Shown in pieces: positions 1 to 6,691 of a DNA stretch of 8,600 nt; position 1 is the stretch's first letter, and the number at the start of each line of letters is the position of its first letter. The DNA is from Bacillota bacterium (GTDB lineage: Bacteria > Bacillota > Bacilli > Paenibacillales > Paenibacillaceae): contig JAEZZE010000358.1 in NCBI GenBank assembly GCA_023418755.1, positions 1-8,600 on the forward strand. The letters run 5' to 3'. The translations under genes and the position numbers were made by a program. A model generated the notes under the pieces. It ran no database searches. It was not told where the DNA came from and saw nothing but the letters and a program-made list of their open reading frames with translations.

Positions 1-560
1 GCCGCGAAGAGCCCGACCTTCGGCCGGTCCGCCCGGCTCCGGACATTCCGCCTTACGGCCCATCGCCGCTTCCGACCCTATTGACCGTATCCGGGCTGGA
101 GCCGATCATGACGAAGATCGTCAAGGAATACGAGCTGGAGCAGCCGGGTTACGGAGCCGCGCTGAGAGGACTCATGACCCAGGCTTTGACGCACGTCTTC
201 AGGCAGCTGTTGAACGTCCGGGCGGCGTCCTCCGACGCCGGCAACAAGATCGAGCCCGCCATTGCGGCGATGCAGGAGGAGCCGGGAAGAAATTGGACGG
301 TGGCCGAGCTGGCGGCGATGTGCGGTTACCATCCGATTCATTTCTCCAAGCTGTTCAAGGAGGAGATCGGCCTTCTTCCCAAGCAGTACGTCATCGGCGA
401 ACGGATCAAGCAAGCGAAGCGGGCGCTTCTTCACGGCGAGAAAATCGATTCGCTGGCCGAACGGCTGGGCTTTACGAGCATTCACTATTTCAGCCATCAG
501 TTCAAGAAGCTTACGGGATTGACTCCGACCGAATTCCGCATGCAAGGCAAAGACGCCTGA
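1..560 (+). CDS. AraC-family transcriptional regulator, 3' part (5' end outside window)
   Basis: This is the C-terminal part of a DNA-binding regulator of the AraC/XylS family. The reading frame (codons starting at base 3) is open to the window edge with no plausible start, so the gene begins upstream; the TTG at 81 lies inside the protein and has no ribosome binding site. The part seen ends the ligand-sensing half and then carries the two helix-turn-helix motifs of the family. The first is at about bases 291-368 (WTVAELAAMCGYHPIHFSKL), the second at about 444-521 (SLAERLGFTSIHYFSHQFKK), followed by the usual GLTPTEFR end. The stop is TGA at 558-560, and a strong terminator follows 46 bases later. 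It is convergent with the oxygenase gene at 695-1684. The ligand and targets are unknown. The family call is very sure; a role in controlling the nearby oxygenases is inference. Confidence 0.93.
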   Translation, partial: REEPDLRPVRPAPDIPPYGPSPLPTLLTVSGLEPIMTKIVKEYELEQPGYGAALRGLMTQALTHVFRQLLNVRAASSDAGNKIEPAIAAMQEEPGRNWTVAELAAMCGYHPIHFSKLFKEEIGLLPKQYVIGERIKQAKRALLHGEKIDSLAERLGFTSIHYFSHQFKKLTGLTPTEFRMQGKDA

Positions 561-606
561 CCGAGGCAACCTATAGTGTCCATCCGGCCTACGCGTCAAA
601 AGCCGA

Positions 607-652
607 ATAGAGCTGCTCCCGCATGCAATTTAGCGGGGGCAGCTCTATTTTT
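607..652 (+). terminator. Rho-independent terminator of the first AraC gene
   Basis: A 16-base-pair stem (607-622 with 633-648), fully paired except for one G-U wobble, closes a 10-base loop and is followed by a run of five T (648-652). It sits between two convergent genes. On the minus strand the bases after the stem are only modestly T-rich, so it may serve the oxygenase gene at 695-1684 less well. Confidence 0.9.
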
Positions 653-694
653 AACCGGAAATCCGGCACGTTCAAGCGTCGGGGACAGCCCGTC

Positions 695-1684
695 CTATTC
701 CTTCTTCTGCACGACCGGCATCATCATGCCGTCCTCCATCCCCATCATGCGGACGCTGTCGCCTTCGTCGTCGGCCACGGACAGGAACACCTCCGTGCCG
801 AAAGCCGGCTCCGCGTAGGGCAGATGCGTGCGTCCGCGCGCCAGAATCTGCCTGTAGTTGCCCGATTCGCCCTCGTAGCCGTCATGATCCCAGGGAACCC
901 AGGAACGGGCATTGCAATAGTGGCATACGTAAGAGCGCCGAAATCGGTCGGCCGTCCGGTTCGGATACGAGCGATGCAGCAGATGCGAGTGAAAAAACAG
1001 AACGTCGCCGGGTTGCAGGGGAACCGGAACCGGAGGCGGGTACTTCGCGACGACGCGCGACAGCGTATTCGCCTCGTCGTCGAGATGGCTGACGTTCTCC
1101 ACGCCGTGCAGATCCTTGAACGCGCCGACGGCGTGAACGCTGCCCGAGAACTCCCCTTCCGGAGGATAGATCGGTTCGTGGTTCGAGCCGGGAACGACCC
1201 ATAGGCAGCCGTTCTCCTCGTCGGCGGCCTCCAGGGCGATCCAAGCGCCCAGCATCGTGTCCGGGTGCGTCTTGATGTAATACGAATCCTGATGCCAGCC
1301 CTGCCCTCCCCGTCCGGGAGGATTCAGGAACATCATCGACTGCAGCGCGTACACGTCCGGCCCGATCAAAGCTTCGGTCACGTCGAGGATGCGCGGGTGA
1401 AGCAACCCTCTCTCGGCGGCGGCATCCCGTCTCGAAACCATATGAACCCGGGTCTGCTCGGCGAACTCCCGCTTCAGCGGATCGTCGTCCCGAACGGCTC
1501 CTCCCGCCTTCGCCGGGCCGAGCCGCGTGCGTTCCGCCAAATCGTACAGCTCCGCGATGTCCTCTTTTGACAGTAAGCCCCTTACGATCAAATAGCCGTT
1601 GCGTTGATAATGAACGTAATCGTCCACGCTGACCAAATACCGGTTGCCGTGCTCGCGCGACTTCGGCGTATAAGGAATCCCCAT
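695..1684 (-). CDS. Phytanoyl-CoA dioxygenase (PhyH) family oxygenase 1, 329 aa
   Basis: Predicted cytoplasmic non-heme Fe(II)/2-oxoglutarate oxygenase of the PhyH family. Such enzymes hydroxylate or otherwise oxidise a small substrate while turning 2-oxoglutarate into succinate and CO2. The iron triad is H131 and D133 (GWHQDSYY) with distal H237 (LLHRSYPNR), and R249 is the likely 2-oxoglutarate arginine. The family signature EENGCLWVVPGS is at 157-167. The N-terminal part (DDYVHYQRNGYLIVRG) is the usual PhyH opening. It is the longest of the three oxygenases here because of an insert at about 170-222, between the signature and the distal histidine, and it ends in a methionine-rich tail (313-322). 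The ATG at 1684 has GGAGAG touching it, which is tight, but no in-frame alternative start exists before an upstream stop. The substrate is unknown. It lies 87 bases downstream of an AraC gene on the same strand. Confidence 0.92.
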   Translation of the reverse strand: MGIPYTPKSREHGNRYLVSVDDYVHYQRNGYLIVRGLLSKEDIAELYDLAERTRLGPAKAGGAVRDDDPLKREFAEQTRVHMVSRRDAAAERGLLHPRILDVTEALIGPDVYALQSMMFLNPPGRGGQGWHQDSYYIKTHPDTMLGAWIALEAADEENGCLWVVPGSNHEPIYPPEGEFSGSVHAVGAFKDLHGVENVSHLDDEANTLSRVVAKYPPPVPVPLQPGDVLFFHSHLLHRSYPNRTADRFRRSYVCHYCNARSWVPWDHDGYEGESGNYRQILARGRTHLPYAEPAFGTEVFLSVADDEGDSVRMMGMEDGMMMPVVQKKE

Positions 1685-1716
1685 CTCTCCAAGCCCCCGT
1701 GATCGTAGTTGCTATT

Positions 1717-1745
1717 ATTGTGCATCACGCCGAGCGAACTCTCAA
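1717..1745 (-). promoter_or_regulatory. Candidate sigma-A promoter of PhyH oxygenase 1
   Basis: On the minus strand, TTGAGA (1740-1745, 5 of 6 to the -35 consensus) and CACAAT (1717-1722, 4 of 6 to the -10 consensus) are separated by exactly 17 bases. This would start transcription near 1710, about 25 bases before the ATG at 1684. It would let oxygenase 1 be expressed separately from the AraC gene upstream. It is a pattern match only. Confidence 0.45.
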
Positions 1746-1771
1746 TGGACGGAACCCCGATTTCAGGGTAT

Positions 1772-2713
1772 TTATTTGATCTGTTCGTTCACGAGCACAT
1801 GCCGATTGGCGGATACCGACGCGACCGTATCGGGAGCCGGCAGGGCATGCCGGGCCAGGGAATTCTCGCAGCGCTCGATGTAGGCGGAAGCCGTTATCCC
1901 TCGAAGACGCTTGTACATTTTGGAGAAATGATGCTCGTCCCGGAAACCGACCCGGTAGGCGATCTGCTTGACGGTCCACCGTCCGCTCAGCATCAGCAGC
2001 TCCGCTCGCCGCAATCTCCGCTCCAGCAAGGCTCGCTTCGGCGACAGGCCGACGGAAGCGACGAACATGCGGGTGAAATGCTCGTGGGACCACCCCGACT
2101 GCCTGGCGATCGATTCGATCGTAATCGGCTCTTCGAGATGCTCTTCCATATACGTTAACGCCTGCGATATCGGAAGCGGAAGCGGCCGGGCCAGCTCCTC
2201 CAAAGCGTTGTCCGCGGAAGCGCACAGCTCCTCCAACGCCGACGACAGGAGCACGGACAGCCTCCGCTTCCAATAGGCCAGCTGGAAATCGGCGATTCTG
2301 ACCATCTGCCCCAATAGCGCGGGCAGCAGGCTGTTGCCGCTCACCGGAAGACAAGATGAGCCGGCGAGCAGCGAATCGAACCTGGCGTCGCCGTGCCGCA
2401 GCTCCCCGTAATCGAAATGGACGAACAAATGCCTCACGTTCCTGTCCGGATCGAAGCGATAGCGGTGCCGCTCGCCCGGCCGGGTGAACACGAAGATCGG
2501 CTTGTCCAGCTTGTAGGATTTGCCGTCCGTTTCGTAGACCGTCGACGAGCCCTCCGGAAAATAGACGAGCTCGTAGTCGCTCAAGCTCCTTTCTCCGAGA
2601 ATCGCTCCCGCCGCCGCCCATACGTCCCCAACGCTGTGAACGAACGGCCAGCCGCGCGGCATGCCCTCTCCCCTCTCCCGGCAGTCCTCTCCGTCTCCGT
2701 CCCTATCCGTCAT
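1772..2713 (-). CDS. AraC-family transcriptional regulator, 313 aa
   Basis: A complete AraC/XylS regulator. The N-terminal half resembles the cupin-like sensing domain of the family (about residues 45-105, with FTRPGERHRYRF and HLFVHFDY). The C-terminal half has two helix-turn-helix motifs, at about 197-222 (ITIESIARQSGWSHEHFTRM) and 246-272 (WTVKQIAYRVGFRDEHHFSK). About 30 residues continue past the second motif, longer than usual. The ATG at 2713 has GGAG about ten bases ahead; an internal ATG at 2662 (residue 18) has GGGGAG five bases ahead and is an equally good start, which would remove a charged N-terminus poor in family resemblance. The gene sits between oxygenases 2 and 1 on the same strand. 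A terminator separates it from oxygenase 2, and it is followed after 87 bases by oxygenase 1. It most likely controls one or more of the neighbouring oxygenases (inference). Confidence 0.92.
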   Translation of the reverse strand: MTDRDGDGEDCRERGEGMPRGWPFVHSVGDVWAAAGAILGERSLSDYELVYFPEGSSTVYETDGKSYKLDKPIFVFTRPGERHRYRFDPDRNVRHLFVHFDYGELRHGDARFDSLLAGSSCLPVSGNSLLPALLGQMVRIADFQLAYWKRRLSVLLSSALEELCASADNALEELARPLPLPISQALTYMEEHLEEPITIESIARQSGWSHEHFTRMFVASVGLSPKRALLERRLRRAELLMLSGRWTVKQIAYRVGFRDEHHFSKMYKRLRGITASAYIERCENSLARHALPAPDTVASVSANRHVLVNEQIK

Positions 2714-2778
2714 CCCGTTCGCTCTCCTTTCTCTCTATTTTCCTCTATCGTAAGGAATGAACTCCGTTCCCGCAATGG

Positions 2779-2812
2779 CAAAAGCCCCCCGTCCCGAACG
2801 GGAGGAGGGGCT
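2779..2812 (-). terminator. Rho-independent terminator after PhyH oxygenase 2
   Basis: Read on the minus strand, an 8-pair outer stem (including one G-U), one mismatch and four further pairs close a GTTC loop (2783-2812), followed by TTTT (2780-2783). It lies 12 bases after the stop of the oxygenase gene at 2825-3667. It separates that gene from the AraC gene downstream, so the AraC gene needs its own promoter in about 2714-2780. Confidence 0.85.
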
Positions 2813-2824
2813 CCAGGCCTTCGG

Positions 2825-3667
2825 TCAGCTCGCGCCGACGGTCGAATACACGACCGGGAAGTGCTGCCCTTGCAAAATATCGCCTTTGTTCACGCCGACG
2901 TAGGACAGCATGACATGGTCGCTGGACGGCACGTACCGCGTGTGGCCCGGCATGTAGTGGACGGCGATCGCCCGGCGCTTCCTGTCCGAGCGGTTGTTCG
3001 GGCTGCCGTGCCAGGTCAGGCTGTGATGATAGCCGACCTGTCCTTTCTTGATCTCGAACGGCACGGCCTTCGCCTCCGCGCCTTCCGGCAGCAGCTCCGG
3101 GCGGCGATGGTAGGGCATGAATTCCTTGTCGCTCGCCAAATATTTCTGCTGATCGCCCCACTTGTGGCTGCCCGGCACCATCCACATGCAGCCGTTCTCG
3201 ACGACGGCGTCGTCCAGAGCGACCCAGGCGCTGACGAGATCGGCCGGCTGGATGATCGGCCATAGCGGATGATCCTGATGCCAAGCGGTCGGTCCGCCCG
3301 TCACCGGCGGCTTATACTGGATCTGGTCGTGCCAGATGCGCACCGTATCGGTCTTGCACAACTGGGCGATCTCCTCGACGATCGTCTTGTTCGCGGCATG
3401 CTGGAAGAAAGCGTCGCTGGCCATCCAGATGTTGACGATCTGAATGACTTTTTCGTTCACGATCATTTTCATTCCGTCGTAGGGGGTCGCTCCCTCTTCT
3501 CCGTCGGCCAGCATATTGTGGGCCAGCACGGGCTTTTTCACCGATTTCCCCGCCATGACCAGGTCCAGCTCTTCGCGCAGCGCCTCCACCTCGTCGTCGT
3601 TCAGCACCACGCCGCCTTTCAGAAAACCGTTGCGCTCGAATTCGGCCAATTGGCTAACGTTCAACAT
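2825..3667 (-). CDS. Phytanoyl-CoA dioxygenase (PhyH) family oxygenase 2, 280 aa
   Basis: Predicted cytoplasmic Fe(II)/2-oxoglutarate-dependent oxygenase of the PhyH family; 280 residues is normal for the family. The iron triad is H130 and D132 (TAWHQDHPLW) with distal H220 (LTWHGSPNNRSD), and R231 is the likely 2-oxoglutarate contact. The signature VENGCMWMVPGSHKWGDQ lies at 156-173. The opening is the usual helix plus ERNGFLKGG. It differs clearly from the other two oxygenases in its N-terminal third, which argues for a different substrate rather than a recent duplication. The ATG at 3667 is preceded by GGGGAG at nine bases. It lies 123 bases downstream of oxygenase 3 on the same strand, so read-through from that gene is possible. 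A terminator ends the unit at 2779. The substrate is not identifiable; ectoine hydroxylase is unlikely because no ectoine genes are nearby. Confidence 0.93.
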   Translation of the reverse strand: MLNVSQLAEFERNGFLKGGVVLNDDEVEALREELDLVMAGKSVKKPVLAHNMLADGEEGATPYDGMKMIVNEKVIQIVNIWMASDAFFQHAANKTIVEEIAQLCKTDTVRIWHDQIQYKPPVTGGPTAWHQDHPLWPIIQPADLVSAWVALDDAVVENGCMWMVPGSHKWGDQQKYLASDKEFMPYHRRPELLPEGAEAKAVPFEIKKGQVGYHHSLTWHGSPNNRSDRKRRAIAVHYMPGHTRYVPSSDHVMLSYVGVNKGDILQGQHFPVVYSTVGAS

Positions 3668-3714
3668 CGGACACCACTCCCCAGCTCTATTCGGATGTTT
3701 AGATCCATGGCTTC

Positions 3715-3720
3715 ATCATA
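3715..3720 (-). promoter_or_regulatory. Candidate -10 box of PhyH oxygenase 2
   Basis: TATGAT on the minus strand (5 of 6 to consensus) lies about 48 bases before the ATG at 3667. The best -35 position (AATACA, 17 bases upstream) matches at only 3 of 6. A good -10 with a poor -35 would suit an activator-dependent promoter. The 3668-3790 gap holds no convincing terminator, so co-transcription with oxygenase 3 is an alternative. Confidence 0.3.
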
Positions 3721-3790
3721 AGAGTTCCGCGTCCCGATGTATTTCCGATAAACCAAGTTTCGTTTGCGTTTTTCTTGTCTCTTCGGACGG

Positions 3791-4567
3791 TTAGCCGACG
3801 ATCCGGTAATCGGGCTTCACCTTGTCGAAGTTCGGATTTTCGCCGCTGACCATCAGCCCCATTCCCCAATCGAAGTGAACGTTCTCGGTCGGGAAATCGG
3901 CCGGATCGCGGTATTGGAACAGCACGTTCCTTCTCGTCCGTTCGCTGCGGTTGGCCGAAGAGCCGTGAATCGTCAAGTAGTTGAAGAACAGCACGTCGCC
4001 GGCCTCCGCCTCGCACAGCGTACCGTCCGCGAGCGGATAAGCCTTGTGATCGAGGTAATATTTGCCGACATGCGGAAGCGGCCCTTGCTTGTGCGATCCC
4101 GGAACGACCCTCAGGCAGCCGTTCTCTTCGTCCGCGTCGTCCAGATGAATGCTGGCGGCCAGCATCGTATGCTTCTCGTGAGGAAAATAAGGCTGGTCCT
4201 GATGCATCGGGAAGGCCGCGCCGTTCTCCGGCGGCTTCACGAGCATTTTGGAATGGTGCAGTTGAACGTTCGGACCGATCAGCTTCGACAGAGTCGCGGC
4301 CATATTCGGATGGATCGCCGCGCGCATGAACGCCGCGTCGTGGTAATGAACGTCGTGAAATCCTTTCAGCACGAGCTTCTTCAACTGCTCCGGAGGCAGG
4401 TAATCCCCCTGCCAAGCCGCGTTCTCGTCCCGGTTCGCCGCGGCCGCCCTTTGAATGATGCCGTCCACCGCCGTGCGCATCCGCGCGACCTCTTCCGCGT
4501 TAAAGACGCCCTTGACCAGCAAATACCCGTTTTCTTTGTAAAATTCCGCATCCTCCGTACGAATCAT
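3791..4567 (-). CDS. Phytanoyl-CoA dioxygenase (PhyH) family oxygenase 3, 258 aa
   Basis: Third predicted Fe(II)/2-oxoglutarate oxygenase of the PhyH family and the shortest. The iron triad is H122 and D124 (FPMHQDQPYF) with distal H201 (LTIHGSSANRSE); R212 is the likely 2-oxoglutarate arginine. The signature is EENGCLRVVPGSHKQGPLPH (148-167), and the opening is EFYKENGYLLVKGVF. The start was set at the ATG at 4567 because AAGGGAGG sits seven bases ahead of it. The frame stays open to 4789, but that extension would run through the promoter region and into the divergent AraC gene, and has no family resemblance. It is the first gene of the minus-strand series and is divergent from the AraC gene at 4710, which is a frequent layout for a regulator and its target. 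The substrate is unknown. Confidence 0.93.
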   Translation of the reverse strand: MIRTEDAEFYKENGYLLVKGVFNAEEVARMRTAVDGIIQRAAAANRDENAAWQGDYLPPEQLKKLVLKGFHDVHYHDAAFMRAAIHPNMAATLSKLIGPNVQLHHSKMLVKPPENGAAFPMHQDQPYFPHEKHTMLAASIHLDDADEENGCLRVVPGSHKQGPLPHVGKYYLDHKAYPLADGTLCEAEAGDVLFFNYLTIHGSSANRSERTRRNVLFQYRDPADFPTENVHFDWGMGLMVSGENPNFDKVKPDYRIVG

Positions 4568-4574
4568 GCCGATT

Positions 4575-4582
4575 CCTCCCTT
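4575..4582 (-). promoter_or_regulatory. Ribosome binding site that fixes the start of PhyH oxygenase 3
   Basis: AAGGGAGG on the minus strand, seven bases ahead of the ATG at 4567. It decides against the longer open frame that reaches 4789. Confidence 0.8.
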
Positions 4583-4619
4583 GGCAAAGATGAGCTTGAT
4601 TGGTTTGGTATTCGGCTTT

Positions 4620-4648
4620 ATTGTATAGCTATCGGATGGGATCGGTCT
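4620..4648 (-). promoter_or_regulatory. Candidate promoter of PhyH oxygenase 3
   Basis: TACAAT (4620-4625 on the minus strand, 5 of 6) makes a good -10 box and would give a leader of about 45 bases. At the 17-base spacing the -35 position (4643-4648, AGACCG) is poor. That position falls inside the CGGTC-TTT-GACCG inverted repeat, so a bound activator could compensate. The -10 call is moderate; the rest is inference. Confidence 0.4.
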
Positions 4649-4666
4649 TTGACCGCAGACGACCGG
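4643..4666. promoter_or_regulatory. Candidate operator: GACCG repeats between divergent promoters
   Basis: CGGTC (4643-4647) and GACCG (4651-4655) form an inverted repeat around TTT, and GACCG recurs at 4661-4665 exactly ten bases after the second copy. Direct repeats about one helical turn apart are what an AraC-type protein with two helix-turn-helix motifs can contact. The site covers the -35 positions of both divergent promoters. The repeats are short, so this is suggestive only. Confidence 0.3.
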
Positions 4667-4678
4667 TTTTTGCACAAT
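4649..4678 (+). promoter_or_regulatory. Candidate promoter of the divergent AraC gene
   Basis: TTGACC (4649-4654, 5 of 6) and CACAAT (4673-4678, 4 of 6) with an 18-base spacer would start transcription near 4685, about 25 bases before the ATG at 4710. The -10 box and its flanks (TGCACAATAA) are identical to those of the candidate promoter of oxygenase 1. Confidence 0.4.
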
Positions 4679-4709
4679 AAGGACATCTGATTCAAGCGGA
4701 GGCGGGAAA

Positions 4710-5594
4710 ATGGAGCTGGGAAATGAAACGCAGGCGCTGCTGAACGAACAGGCGACGAAGGTGACGGCGGGAAACGGGGCGGAATTCAAAATTCATTATT
4801 GGGGCGTCAATCCCCGGCATTTCGGCAACTCGGTGCACCGGCATTCCTTTTTCGAGATCTGCTTCGTCTTGGATGGAGAAGGAGAGTATTCCGAGAGGGG
4901 GAACGATTATCCCTTGCGGCCGGGAACCCACTTCTGCTCCAGGCCCGGCATCGATCATCAGATCCGTTCGCGGGACGGAAAGTATTTGCTGTACGTCGCG
5001 TTCGAGCCGGATGAGCGCGGCTCGCGGGACGATGCGATCGAAGCGTTCCATGCCCTTGCCGGAAACGGAGAAACGTGCGTCTATGACGACGCCGGGATCA
5101 TGCCCGCCTCGATGTTATGGAAGAGCCTGATGCTGCGCGAGGGCGGCCGGGGCCGCTTGTCTCCGGACGCCCTGAGGGCGGTCGCGGGCGCATTGCTGCT
5201 GAGCTTTCCCGGTCTCTTCGGCAGCGAAGCCCCCGCTCCGGCCCGGGCCGCCGGGAGCGCGGACGTTCTGCTTCGCCAGGCCAAGCTGTATATTCGGGAC
5301 AACTTGTCCCGCGATCTGAGCTTACGGGAAATCGCCGTCAATCTGAACGTCTCCGAACGCCATCTCTCCCGCCTCTTCTCCGGGGGCATCCGGGAAAATT
5401 TCACGAACTACGTTCGCGGCGAGCGCGTTCGGAGGGCGGCGGAGCTGCTGGCCGAAAGCGACCTCCCGATCAAGGAAATCGCCGAGCGGACGGGCTTCTC
5501 CTCGGTTCACTACTTCTCGCGCGTCTTCTTGCGGGAGAAAAATCTTCCCCCGGGCCAATTCCGGCGCAAGCATGCCGGCTCTCCGGCGTTCTAG
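4710..5594 (+). CDS. AraC-family transcriptional regulator with N-terminal cupin, 294 aa
   Basis: A complete AraC/XylS regulator. The N-terminal cupin sensor has HRHSFFEICFVLDGEGEY (43-60), PGTHFCSRPGIDH (71-83) and a following strand LLYVAFEP; it would bind a small ligand. A linker rich in alanine and proline (about 171-184) leads to the DNA-binding domain. Its helix-turn-helix motifs are at 203-226 (LSLREIAVNLNVSERHLSRL) and 252-275 (LPIKEIAERTGFSSVHYFSR), then LPPGQFRR. The ATG at 4710 has GGAGG seven bases ahead. It is divergent from oxygenase 3 across a 142-base gap with back-to-back promoters, so it likely controls that gene and perhaps itself (inference from layout). It is convergent with the ribonuclease Z gene, with only 31 bases between the stops. 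The ligand is unknown. Confidence 0.94.
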   Translation: MELGNETQALLNEQATKVTAGNGAEFKIHYWGVNPRHFGNSVHRHSFFEICFVLDGEGEYSERGNDYPLRPGTHFCSRPGIDHQIRSRDGKYLLYVAFEPDERGSRDDAIEAFHALAGNGETCVYDDAGIMPASMLWKSLMLREGGRGRLSPDALRAVAGALLLSFPGLFGSEAPAPARAAGSADVLLRQAKLYIRDNLSRDLSLREIAVNLNVSERHLSRLFSGGIRENFTNYVRGERVRRAAELLAESDLPIKEIAERTGFSSVHYFSRVFLREKNLPPGQFRRKHAGSPAF

Positions 5595-5625
5595 GCGCCG
5601 CCTTGACCCGTCCGGCGCCGAAGTT

Positions 5626-6567
5626 TCAGCGATCTCTTCTTGGCGGCGCGGGCACCTCGTACGGCACCAGCTCGATCGCCGCGTCCGACCGCGGAAAGAC
5701 GCTTCGGGCCTGCTCCTCCAGCCCGGCGAGGTCTTCCCGTCCGTATCGCGAGCTGAAATGGGTCATCAGCAGCCGGGAAACGCCCGCGGCCTTGGCGATC
5801 TCAGCGGCTTGCACCGACGTGGAGTGGCCGTACCTATCGGCCTTCTCCGCCAGATCGGCGCCGAAAGTCGCCTCGTAGACGAGCGCGTCGGCCCCTCTAG
5901 CCAGGCGGATCGCCGCTTGGCACGGCCGGGTATCTCCCATCACGGCGACGACGCGGCCCGGAATCGGGTCGTGCAGCACGTCCGCGGCGCGAATGATCGT
6001 GCCGTCCTCCCGTTCGATGTCTTCCCCGGCCTTCAGCCTGCCGTACGCCGGTCCCGGCGGAACTCCCGCCGCCGCGAGAACGTCGACGCGAAGGGCGCCG
6101 GAGCGCGGTTTCTCCGCGACGCGGTAACCGAAGCAGGGAATCCGGTGATCCAGCAAGGCGCATTCGACGGTAAACCCTTCGCCGTCCAGCACGACGCCTT
6201 CCTCCTCGATCTCGCGCACGTTCAGCGGGTAATCGAGATGGGTGCCCGACAGGCTCATCGCGGCCTCGATAAATTCGCGCAAGCCCGGAGGCCCGTACAC
6301 GTCGAGCGGCTCGGAGCCCCCGAGCGAGGACCGGCTGCTCAACAGGCCGGGCACGCCGAACAAGTGGTCCCCGTGCAGATGAGTAATGAACAGCTTCGTC
6401 AGACGGCTGAGCTTCAGCGGGGATTGAAGCAGCCGATGCTGCGTTCCTTCCCCGCAATCGAACATCCAGAACGTCCCTTTGGCCCGGGTCAGGTTCAGCG
6501 CGACGGAAGAGACGTTCCTCTCCGCGATCGGCATTCCCGCGCTTGTTCCCATAAACCAGATTTCCAC
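5626..6567 (-). CDS. rnz: Ribonuclease Z (tRNA 3'-processing endoribonuclease), 313 aa
   Basis: Zinc-dependent endonuclease of the metallo-beta-lactamase fold that cuts precursor tRNAs after the discriminator base, mainly those lacking an encoded CCA. The start chosen is GTG at 6567, with AAGGAGG seven bases ahead; an upstream ATG at 6594 has no binding site and would add nine residues with no family match. With this start the metal ligands are H63, H65, D67, H68 (THLHGDH), H141, D212 (MGDTR) and H270 (MTHFSSRY), the same spacing as the B. subtilis enzyme. The catalytic-region histidine H248 (GHST) and the flexible-arm glycine/proline stretch (GVPPGPAYGRLKAG, 168-181) are also present, so it is the long form with the tRNA-clamping arm. 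It is a housekeeping gene in its own unit and no functional link to the oxygenases is evident. Confidence 0.97.
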   Translation of the reverse strand: MEIWFMGTSAGMPIAERNVSSVALNLTRAKGTFWMFDCGEGTQHRLLQSPLKLSRLTKLFITHLHGDHLFGVPGLLSSRSSLGGSEPLDVYGPPGLREFIEAAMSLSGTHLDYPLNVREIEEEGVVLDGEGFTVECALLDHRIPCFGYRVAEKPRSGALRVDVLAAAGVPPGPAYGRLKAGEDIEREDGTIIRAADVLHDPIPGRVVAVMGDTRPCQAAIRLARGADALVYEATFGADLAEKADRYGHSTSVQAAEIAKAAGVSRLLMTHFSSRYGREDLAGLEEQARSVFPRSDAAIELVPYEVPAPPRRDR

Positions 6568-6574
6568 GCGCTCG

Positions 6575-6581
6575 CCTCCTT
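6575..6581 (-). promoter_or_regulatory. Ribosome binding site that fixes the GTG start of rnz
   Basis: AAGGAGG on the minus strand, seven bases ahead of the GTG at 6567. The alternative ATG at 6594 lies upstream of this site and has none of its own. Confidence 0.85.
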
Positions 6582-6632
6582 CCTCTGTCAGCATTGACGG
6601 GTTGCTTCGCGTTTAATCCGGCTTCTAATCAT

Positions 6633-6663
6633 TAAAAAAGAGACCGCGATAAAGCGGCCTCTT
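6633..6663 (-). terminator. Rho-independent terminator of the DoxX-family gene
   Basis: On the minus strand, a 10-pair stem with one G-U wobble (6638-6647 with 6654-6663) closes a six-base loop and runs into six T (6634-6639). It lies about 28 bases after the stop of the DoxX-family gene and isolates it from rnz. Confidence 0.9.
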
Positions 6664-6691
6664 CCTTATCGTCATCGACGGGCTGCAAGGA

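Noticed and set aside
681..694. Short GGAC...GTCC hairpin just after the stop of oxygenase 1
   Set aside because: Only four pairs and no following T-run; it is too weak to call a terminator.
2393..3265. Long plus-strand open frame antisense to oxygenase 2 and AraC
   Set aside because: It spans two real minus-strand genes and a terminator, has no recognisable domain, and is explained by the codon bias of a GC-rich genome.
2825..3667. Ectoine hydroxylase (EctD) as identity of a PhyH gene
   Set aside because: I see no EctD-type signature around the HxD motif and no ectoine synthesis genes nearby; the general PhyH family call is the safe one.
3764..4690. Plus-strand open frame antisense to oxygenase 3
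   Set aside because: It mirrors a clear PhyH gene, shows arginine/valine-rich composition typical of shadow frames, and has no ribosome binding site logic.
4568..4789. N-terminal extension of oxygenase 3
   Set aside because: The extension crosses the divergent promoter region and the AraC start, has no family match, and the ATG at 4567 has a near-perfect ribosome binding site.
5594..5619. GGCGCCG...CGGCGCC hairpin between the convergent AraC and rnz genes
   Set aside because: Seven pairs with a 12-base loop, but no T-run on either side, so a rho-independent terminator cannot be supported.
5572..6597. Plus-strand open frame antisense to rnz
   Set aside because: It fully overlaps ribonuclease Z, which has every expected metal ligand.
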